Assembly (NCBI RefSeq): GCF_008373765.1
Contig: NZ_VUJW01000006.1
Span: 110,048 to 174,047 of the forward strand
Direction of reading: 5' to 3'
Source: Nocardioides antri
GTDB lineage: Bacteria; Actinomycetota; Actinomycetes; Propionibacteriales; Nocardioidaceae
Length of the DNA: 64,000 nucleotides
How positions within the stretch are numbered: the first letter of the stretch is position 1; each line of letters begins with the position of its first letter. The notes under the pieces are model-generated. The model was not told the DNA's origin. It saw nothing but the letters and a program-made list of their open reading frames with translations, and ran no database searches. This document shows positions 58,971-64,000 of this stretch, one piece after another. Position numbers and translations under genes: made by a program.

Positions 58971-60589
58971 CGACCGAGACCACCGAGGACACCGACGCCC
59001 CCGAGACCACCGTCGAGCAGCAGCGCCGGCAGGCGATGCTCGAGAAGATCGAGTCGCTGCACGCCGAACAGGCCAAGGCCGTCGAGGCGGGCGGCAAGTA
59101 CATTGCCCGCCACAAGGAGCGCGGCAAGCTCACTGCCCGCGAGCGCATCGAGCTGCTCGTCGACGAGGGCTCGGCCTTCCTCGAGCTGATGCCGCTGGCC
59201 GGCTGGGGCAGCGACTTCGCGGTCGGCGCCAGCGTCGTCACCGGGATCGGGGTCGTCGAGGGCGTGGAGTGCATGATCATCGCCAACGACCCCACGGTGA
59301 AGGGCGGCGCCCTCAACCCGTGGTCGCTGAAGAAGACGTTCCGGGCCGCCGAGATCGCCGAGCGCAACTACCTGCCGAGCATCAACCTCACCGAGTCCGG
59401 TGGCGCCGATCTACCGACCCAGAAGGAGATCTTCATTCCCGGTGGGCGGGGCTTCCGTGACCTCACCCGGTCGTCCGCGCGCAAGCAGCCGACGATCTCG
59501 GTCGTCTTCGGCAACTCCACGGCCGGCGGCGCCTATGTCCCCGGCATGAGCGACTACGTGATCATGGTCAAGGAGCGCGCGAAGGTCTTCCTCGCGGGTC
59601 CGCCGCTGGTGAAGATGGCGACGGGCGAGGAGACCGACGACGAGTCGCTCGGCGGGGCCGAGATGCACTCCCGGGTCTCCGGCTCGTCGGACTTCCTCGC
59701 GGTCGACGAGCACGACGCCATCCGGCAGGCACGACGCGTCGTTGCCCGCCTCAACTGGCGCAAGAAGGGCACCACGCCCGACCCGTCGTCGTACTCCGAG
59801 CCGGACCTCGACCCCGAGGAGCTGCTCGACCTGATCCCGACCGACCTCAAGGAGCCGTTCGACCCGCGGGAGGCCATCCTGCGGATCGTCGACGGCACCG
59901 GGCCGGGCAACGCGATCGCCTTCGACGAGTTCAAGCCGCTGTACGGCGCCTCCCTGTGCGTCGGCTGGGCCAGGCTCCACGGCCACGAGATCGGCATCCT
60001 CGCCAACGCACGCGGCGTGCTGTTCTCCGAGGAAGCGCAGAAGGCTGCGCAGTTCATCCAGCTGGCCAACCAGAAGGACACACCGCTGCTGTTCCTGCAC
60101 AACACGACCGGCTACATGGTCGGCACGGAGTATGAGCAGGGCGGCATCATCAAGCACGGCGCGATGATGATCAACGCGGTCTCCAACTCGAAGGTGCCGC
60201 ACCTGACGGTGATCATGGGCGCGTCGTACGGCGCCGGCAACTACGGCATGAACGGCCGCGCCTACGACCCGCGCTTCCTCTTCACCTGGCCGTCGGCGAA
60301 GTCTGCCGTCATGGGACCGCAGCAGCTCGCCGGCGTGCTCGAGATCGTGGCCCGAGAGTCGGCCGAGAAGAAGGGCGAGCCCTTCGACGCCGAGGGCTTC
60401 AAGGGCATCAAGGACATGGTCGAGGGGATGGTCGAGGAGCAGTCCCTGCCCTACTTCCTCTCCGGCCTGGTCTACGACGACGGCGTCATCGACCCGCGCG
60501 ACACCCGCACCGTCCTGGGCATCTGCCTGTCCGTCATCGACAACCAGCCGATCGAGGGCGCCATGAACTTCGGCGTCTTCCGGATGTAG
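58967..60589 (+). CDS. acyl-CoA carboxylase, carboxyltransferase (beta) subunit
   Basis: The 540-residue biotin-dependent carboxyltransferase moves CO2 from carboxybiotin to the gamma or alpha carbon of an acyl-CoA. N- and C-terminal crotonase-like halves are visible (FGNSTAGGAYVPGMSDYVI and MGASYGAGNYGMNGRAYDPRFLF, split, oxyanion-hole glycines). The length and order with an alpha subunit match methylcrotonyl-CoA or geranyl-CoA carboxylase more than acetyl-CoA carboxylase. GTG at 58967 overlaps the preceding stop; the alpha gene follows after 10 bp. Confidence 0.93.
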   Translation: MTTETTEDTDAPETTVEQQRRQAMLEKIESLHAEQAKAVEAGGKYIARHKERGKLTARERIELLVDEGSAFLELMPLAGWGSDFAVGASVVTGIGVVEGVECMIIANDPTVKGGALNPWSLKKTFRAAEIAERNYLPSINLTESGGADLPTQKEIFIPGGRGFRDLTRSSARKQPTISVVFGNSTAGGAYVPGMSDYVIMVKERAKVFLAGPPLVKMATGEETDDESLGGAEMHSRVSGSSDFLAVDEHDAIRQARRVVARLNWRKKGTTPDPSSYSEPDLDPEELLDLIPTDLKEPFDPREAILRIVDGTGPGNAIAFDEFKPLYGASLCVGWARLHGHEIGILANARGVLFSEEAQKAAQFIQLANQKDTPLLFLHNTTGYMVGTEYEQGGIIKHGAMMINAVSNSKVPHLTVIMGASYGAGNYGMNGRAYDPRFLFTWPSAKSAVMGPQQLAGVLEIVARESAEKKGEPFDAEGFKGIKDMVEGMVEEQSLPYFLSGLVYDDGVIDPRDTRTVLGICLSVIDNQPIEGAMNFGVFRM

Positions 60590-60599
60590 AGGGACCACG

Positions 60600-62546
60600 A
60601 TGCAGCGAGTTCTAGTGGCCAATCGCGCGGAGATCGCGTCCCGGGTCTTCCGCACCTGTCGACGGCTCGGGCTCTCGACCGTCGCGGTCTTCTCGGACGC
60701 CGATTCCGAGCTTCCGTACGTCGAGGAGGCCGCCCTCGCGGTCCGGCTGCCGGGCAACACCCCCGGCGAGACCTACCTGCGTGCGGACCTGATCCTCGAC
60801 GCGGCGGCGCGGACCGGGGCTACGGCGATCCATCCGGGCTACGGCTTCCTCTCGGAGAACGCCGACTTTGCTCGCGCGGTTGCCGAGGCCGGGTTGGCCT
60901 GGATCGGGCCGTCTCCGGAGTCGATCGAGCAGATGGGCTCGAAGATCGAGTCGAAGAAGCTGATGGGCGCCGCCGGCGTACCCGTCCTCACCGCGCCGGA
61001 GGCGCCGACGGAGGGCGATCTCCCGCTGCTGGTCAAGGCATCTGCCGGCGGCGGCGGTCGCGGCATGCGCGTGGTGCGGTCCCTCGACGCGTTGCCGGTC
61101 GAGATCGCCGCGGCCGAGGCAGAGGCTGCTTCGGCGTTCGGCGACGGGACCGTGTTCGTGGAGCCTTACGTCGAGAGCGGACGGCACGTCGAGGTGCAGG
61201 TCGTCGGTCACCCGACGGGCATGCTGATCTACGGCGAACGGGACTGCTCGGTCCAGCGACGCCACCAGAAGATCGTCGAGGAGGCACCTGCTCCGGCGCT
61301 CCCCGAAGCGACGCGCAAGGCGATGCACGACGCCGCTCGCGCAGCGGCGGAGGCGATCGACTATCGCGGCGCCGGGACCGTGGAGTTCCTCTACGACGCG
61401 GCCCGCGACAGCTTCTGGTTCCTCGAGATGAACACGCGGCTCCAGGTCGAGCACCCGGTGACCGAGGAGGTCTACGGGGTTGACCTCGTGCAGTTGCAGC
61501 TCGAGTCGGCCGGCGTCATCGCCGCGGGCGAGCCGGCCGTCGGTGAGCCGAACGGCGCGGCGATCGAGGTCCGCCTCTACGCCGAGGACCCAGCGGCCGA
61601 CTACGCCCCGCAGGTCGGCACGATGACCCGCTTCGAGTTCCCTGAGGTGGAGGGCCTGCGCGTCGAAGCCGGGTTCGCGAGCGGCTCGACCGTCTCACCC
61701 TTCTACGACGCGATGCTCGCCAAGCTCATCGTGGCAGCGCCGACCCGCGAGGACGCGGCGCGACGCCTGATCTCGGTGCTGCGTCGAGCCCGCGTGCACG
61801 GCCTGCGCACCAACCGCGAACAGTTGGTCGCCGTCCTGTCCGATCCGCGGTTCGTGGCCGGTGAGGTAACTACCGCCCTGCTGGCGAACGGACCAATGGT
61901 GACCGAAGAGGCCGCTGACGGCGCCGAGTCGCCACAGGAGTCACAGGAGCACCGATTGGTCCGTCTGGCGGGCTCACTCGCCCTCGTGACGGCGGCGAAG
62001 GCCGCTTCTCCGGTGCAGTCGCGCATCCCGATCGGCTACCGCAACGTCGTGAGCCAGCCGCAGCGCACCGACTACGCCGACGGCACCAGTGCGACGTGGT
62101 GGGGCGAGCGATCCGGGTTCCGCATCGAGGGCGGCCGCGTCGTCTCGGCGTCTCCGACCACTGTCGTCTTCGAGGTCGACGGGGTGCGATCGCGTTACGA
62201 CGTCGCGATCTCCGGCAACCGGATCGACGTCGACGGTCCGGCAGGTCACGTGGCGCTCGAAGTCGAGCCGCGGTTCGTGGACCCGGCGACCCAGGTCGCG
62301 GAGGGCTCGCTGCTGGCACCGATGCCGGGCAGCGTCGTCGCCGTCCACGCCCAGGTCGGCGACGTGGTCGCCGAGGGCCGGCCCATCCTCGTGATGGAGG
62401 CCATGAAGATGCAGCACACCATCACCGCGCCGTACTCCGGCACGGTCACCGAGCTCGCCGCCACCACCGGCCAGCAGGTGGAGGCGGGCACCGTGCTCGC
62501 CGTCGTCACCGCCGACACCACAGACTCCGAGAGCGAAGAGGACTGA
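60600..62546 (+). CDS. acyl-CoA carboxylase, biotin carboxylase/BCCP (alpha) subunit
   Basis: The 648-residue protein has biotin carboxylase (about 1-445: VLVANRAEIASRVFR, HPGYGFLSENADFA, the ATP-grasp loop ASAGGGGRGM, EMNTRLQVEHPVTEE) followed by a linker and a C-terminal biotinyl domain with VMEAMKMQH, the biotin lysine. It charges biotin with bicarbonate and ATP for the beta subunit. The A+T of its first third is slightly higher than its neighbours, which is minor. It ends 3 bp before the second acyl-CoA dehydrogenase gene. Confidence 0.95.
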   Translation: MQRVLVANRAEIASRVFRTCRRLGLSTVAVFSDADSELPYVEEAALAVRLPGNTPGETYLRADLILDAAARTGATAIHPGYGFLSENADFARAVAEAGLAWIGPSPESIEQMGSKIESKKLMGAAGVPVLTAPEAPTEGDLPLLVKASAGGGGRGMRVVRSLDALPVEIAAAEAEAASAFGDGTVFVEPYVESGRHVEVQVVGHPTGMLIYGERDCSVQRRHQKIVEEAPAPALPEATRKAMHDAARAAAEAIDYRGAGTVEFLYDAARDSFWFLEMNTRLQVEHPVTEEVYGVDLVQLQLESAGVIAAGEPAVGEPNGAAIEVRLYAEDPAADYAPQVGTMTRFEFPEVEGLRVEAGFASGSTVSPFYDAMLAKLIVAAPTREDAARRLISVLRRARVHGLRTNREQLVAVLSDPRFVAGEVTTALLANGPMVTEEAADGAESPQESQEHRLVRLAGSLALVTAAKAASPVQSRIPIGYRNVVSQPQRTDYADGTSATWWGERSGFRIEGGRVVSASPTTVVFEVDGVRSRYDVAISGNRIDVDGPAGHVALEVEPRFVDPATQVAEGSLLAPMPGSVVAVHAQVGDVVAEGRPILVMEAMKMQHTITAPYSGTVTELAATTGQQVEAGTVLAVVTADTTDSESEED

Positions 62547-62549
62547 CCC

Positions 62550-63716
62550 ATGACCATCAACTTCACCGAGCCCGAGGAGCGGGTGGCCCTGCGGGAGGCC
62601 GTCAAGAAGCTGGCGAGCAAGTACGGCCGCGAGTTCGTCGAGAAGCAGGCCCGCGAGGGCGGCAAGATGACCGAGATGTGGCTCGAGATGGGCCAGAGCG
62701 GCTTCCTCGGCGTCAACATCCCCGAGGAGCACGGCGGCGGGGGCGGCGGCATGGCCGACCTGGCCGCGGTCCTCGAGGAGGCGTCCGCCGCCGGTGCGCC
62801 GCTGCTCATGATGGTCGTCTCGCCCGCGATCTGCGGGTCGATCATCGCCCGCTGCGGCACCGACGAGCAGAAGCACCGGTGGCTGCCCGGCATCGCCGAC
62901 GGCTCGCTGATCATGGCGTTCGGCATCACCGAGGCCGACGCCGGCTCCAACGCCCACAGCATCACCACGACCGCCACCCGTGACGGAGACGAGTGGGTCC
63001 TCAACGGCAACAAGACCTTCATCTCGGGCGTCGACGAGGCCGACTCGGTGCTGATCGTGGCCCGCACCGAGGACGCCAAGACCGGGAAGCTCAAGCCGGC
63101 GCTGTTCGTCGTACCGACCGAGGCCGACGGCTTCACCCGGCAGCCGATCCCGATGGCGTGGCAGGCGCCCGAGAAGCAGTTCACGCTCTTCCTCGACGAC
63201 GTGCGGCTGCCCGCCGACGCGCTGGTCGGCGACGAGGACGGCGGGCTCTGGCAGCTCTTCGCCGGCCTCAACCCCGAGCGGATCATGGGGGCCGCCCTGT
63301 CCTGCGGCATGGCGCGCTACGCGATCGACAAGGCGGTCGAGTACGCCAAGACCCGCACCGTCTGGAAGGACACCCCGATCGGCGCCCACCAGGGCATCCA
63401 GCACCCGCTCGCCAAGGTGAAGATCGAGCTCGAGCAGGCCCGCCTGCTGTGGCAGAAGGCCGCTGCCCTCTACGACGCGGGCGACGACTTCACCGCCGGT
63501 GAGTACGCCAACATGGCCAAGTACGCCGGCGGCGAGGTCGCCTGCAACGCCTCCGACGTCGCGGTCCACACCCACGGCGGCAACGGCATGACCGTCGAGT
63601 ACGGCCTCGCCAACCTCCTCGTCGCCGCCCGCCTCGGCCGGATCGCGCCGGTCAGCCGGGAGATGATCCTCAACTTCGTCGCCATGCACACCCTGGGACT
63701 CCCGAAGTCGTACTGA
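62550..63716 (+). CDS. acyl-CoA dehydrogenase (second copy)
   Basis: The 388-residue acyl-CoA dehydrogenase is divergent from the first copy. Motifs are MAFGITEADAGSNAHS, WVLNGNKTFISGVDEADSV and the C-terminal THGGNGMTVEYGLANLL region. The GNKTFISG and EADAGSN patterns suggest a different substrate from copy one, perhaps another intermediate of the same chain-shortening route. It is the last complete gene of the operon in this window. Confidence 0.92.
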   Translation: MTINFTEPEERVALREAVKKLASKYGREFVEKQAREGGKMTEMWLEMGQSGFLGVNIPEEHGGGGGGMADLAAVLEEASAAGAPLLMMVVSPAICGSIIARCGTDEQKHRWLPGIADGSLIMAFGITEADAGSNAHSITTTATRDGDEWVLNGNKTFISGVDEADSVLIVARTEDAKTGKLKPALFVVPTEADGFTRQPIPMAWQAPEKQFTLFLDDVRLPADALVGDEDGGLWQLFAGLNPERIMGAALSCGMARYAIDKAVEYAKTRTVWKDTPIGAHQGIQHPLAKVKIELEQARLLWQKAAALYDAGDDFTAGEYANMAKYAGGEVACNASDVAVHTHGGNGMTVEYGLANLLVAARLGRIAPVSREMILNFVAMHTLGLPKSY

Positions 63717-64000
63717 GCTGGACGACGAGCGTGTCGCAGGCGGTGCTCGTCGGTGGCTCGTCGTCGGCTCCTCACCCTCGGGTAGTGGCCACCACACCCG
63801 GACAGTGGCCCGATCGAGCAACTACCGCGGCGTTGTCGTCACTCCCAGGGTGGTCGACCACCCGGACAGCGACCACAACACCCGGGCAGTCCTCCGTGCC
63901 GCCCGCTCATCGGCAGGAGCGAGCCCCAAGCGCGCAGTAGCGTGCAGCTCCGCGCACGATGGGCGGCATTAGCGGACATCTTCGTAGGATCGCTCGATCG
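63717..64000. other. intergenic stretch with degenerate repeats, no gene seen
   Basis: ACCCGG(A/G)CAG occurs three times (about 63796, 63860 and 63880) with variable spacing. An open frame at 63731-63940 has low-complexity composition and no ribosome site, so it is unlikely to be a gene. No hairpin terminator is obvious. The window ends in this region. Confidence 0.6.

Noticed and set aside
63731-63940. 69-codon open frame after the last acyl-CoA dehydrogenase gene
   Set aside because: Low-complexity Ser/Thr/Pro translation of degenerate repeats, no ribosome-binding site, no recognisable domain.
1-64000. CRISPR arrays, insertion sequences, prophage or integrative elements
   Set aside because: No regularly spaced direct repeats of CRISPR size, no transposase, integrase or phage structural genes, and no tRNA-associated direct repeat suggesting integration were found by reading.

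Overview
The window is very GC-rich, densely coded chromosomal DNA from a high-GC Gram-positive actinobacterium. Gene order and protein style (CrgA, PknA/PknB, FhaA/FhaB, PstP, many GTG/TTG starts, several apparently leaderless genes, short REP-like palindromes) fit Nocardioides or a close relative in the Nocardioidaceae. That placement is an inference from the sequence, not a database result. I see no phage, transposase, integrase, CRISPR array or rRNA. There is one tRNA (Leu, CAG).

Bases 1-12,600 hold the conserved block that in most actinobacteria lies near the replication origin: cyclophilin, rhomboid protease, CrgA and a DUF881 protein. Next comes the minus-strand cell-wall and signalling operon fhaA-fhaB-pstP-rodA-pbpA-pknA-pknB, read from 12,305 down to 3,212 with overlapping or nearly touching genes. 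Its last gene encodes a PASTA kinase carrying a thrombospondin-type-3-like calcium-binding tail, and CrgA is internally duplicated. The tRNA-Leu gene and a strong terminator close the block.

Bases 12,600-26,000 are a mixed region: an AraC regulator divergent from a DUF2000 gene, a VOC protein, a secreted carboxypeptidase-regulatory-like repeat protein, a nitroreductase, a glutathione peroxidase, a TetR/MMPL exporter pair with a clear palindromic operator, a two-component system, a cytochrome P450, and a YfbK-like VWA lipoprotein broken by a one-base frameshift.

Bases 26,000-40,000 are dominated by hydrocarbon and lipid oxidation: an AlkB-rubredoxin fusion with a 3Fe-4S ferredoxin and TetR regulator, an alpha-methylacyl-CoA racemase with a flavin monooxygenase, and a MerR regulator divergent from fadA-fadB. 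The racemase and merR/fadA promoters share the same 17-bp palindrome pattern (TGACA-N7-TGTCA), which suggests one regulon. An M15 peptidase, a DEAD-box helicase and a secreted M28 peptidase lie between these genes.

Bases 41,100-52,500 are a reductive pyrimidine and beta-alanine catabolic cluster: beta-ureidopropionase, dihydropyrimidinase, an LLM-type flavin/F420 oxidoreductase, a four-gene ABC importer, an omega-transaminase and an MmsA-type semialdehyde dehydrogenase. A MocR-type regulator is divergent from it. No dihydropyrimidine dehydrogenase is present in the window. Bases 52,600-54,000 hold a divergent heat-shock locus (hsp20 facing a J-domain gene and an HspR-like regulator). From 54,500 to the end is one tightly overlapped operon: TetR, TIGR03084 protein, AtuA/DUF1446 protein, acyl-CoA dehydrogenase, acyl-CoA carboxylase beta and alpha, and a second acyl-CoA dehydrogenase. 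It probably degrades a branched or isoprenoid acyl-CoA.
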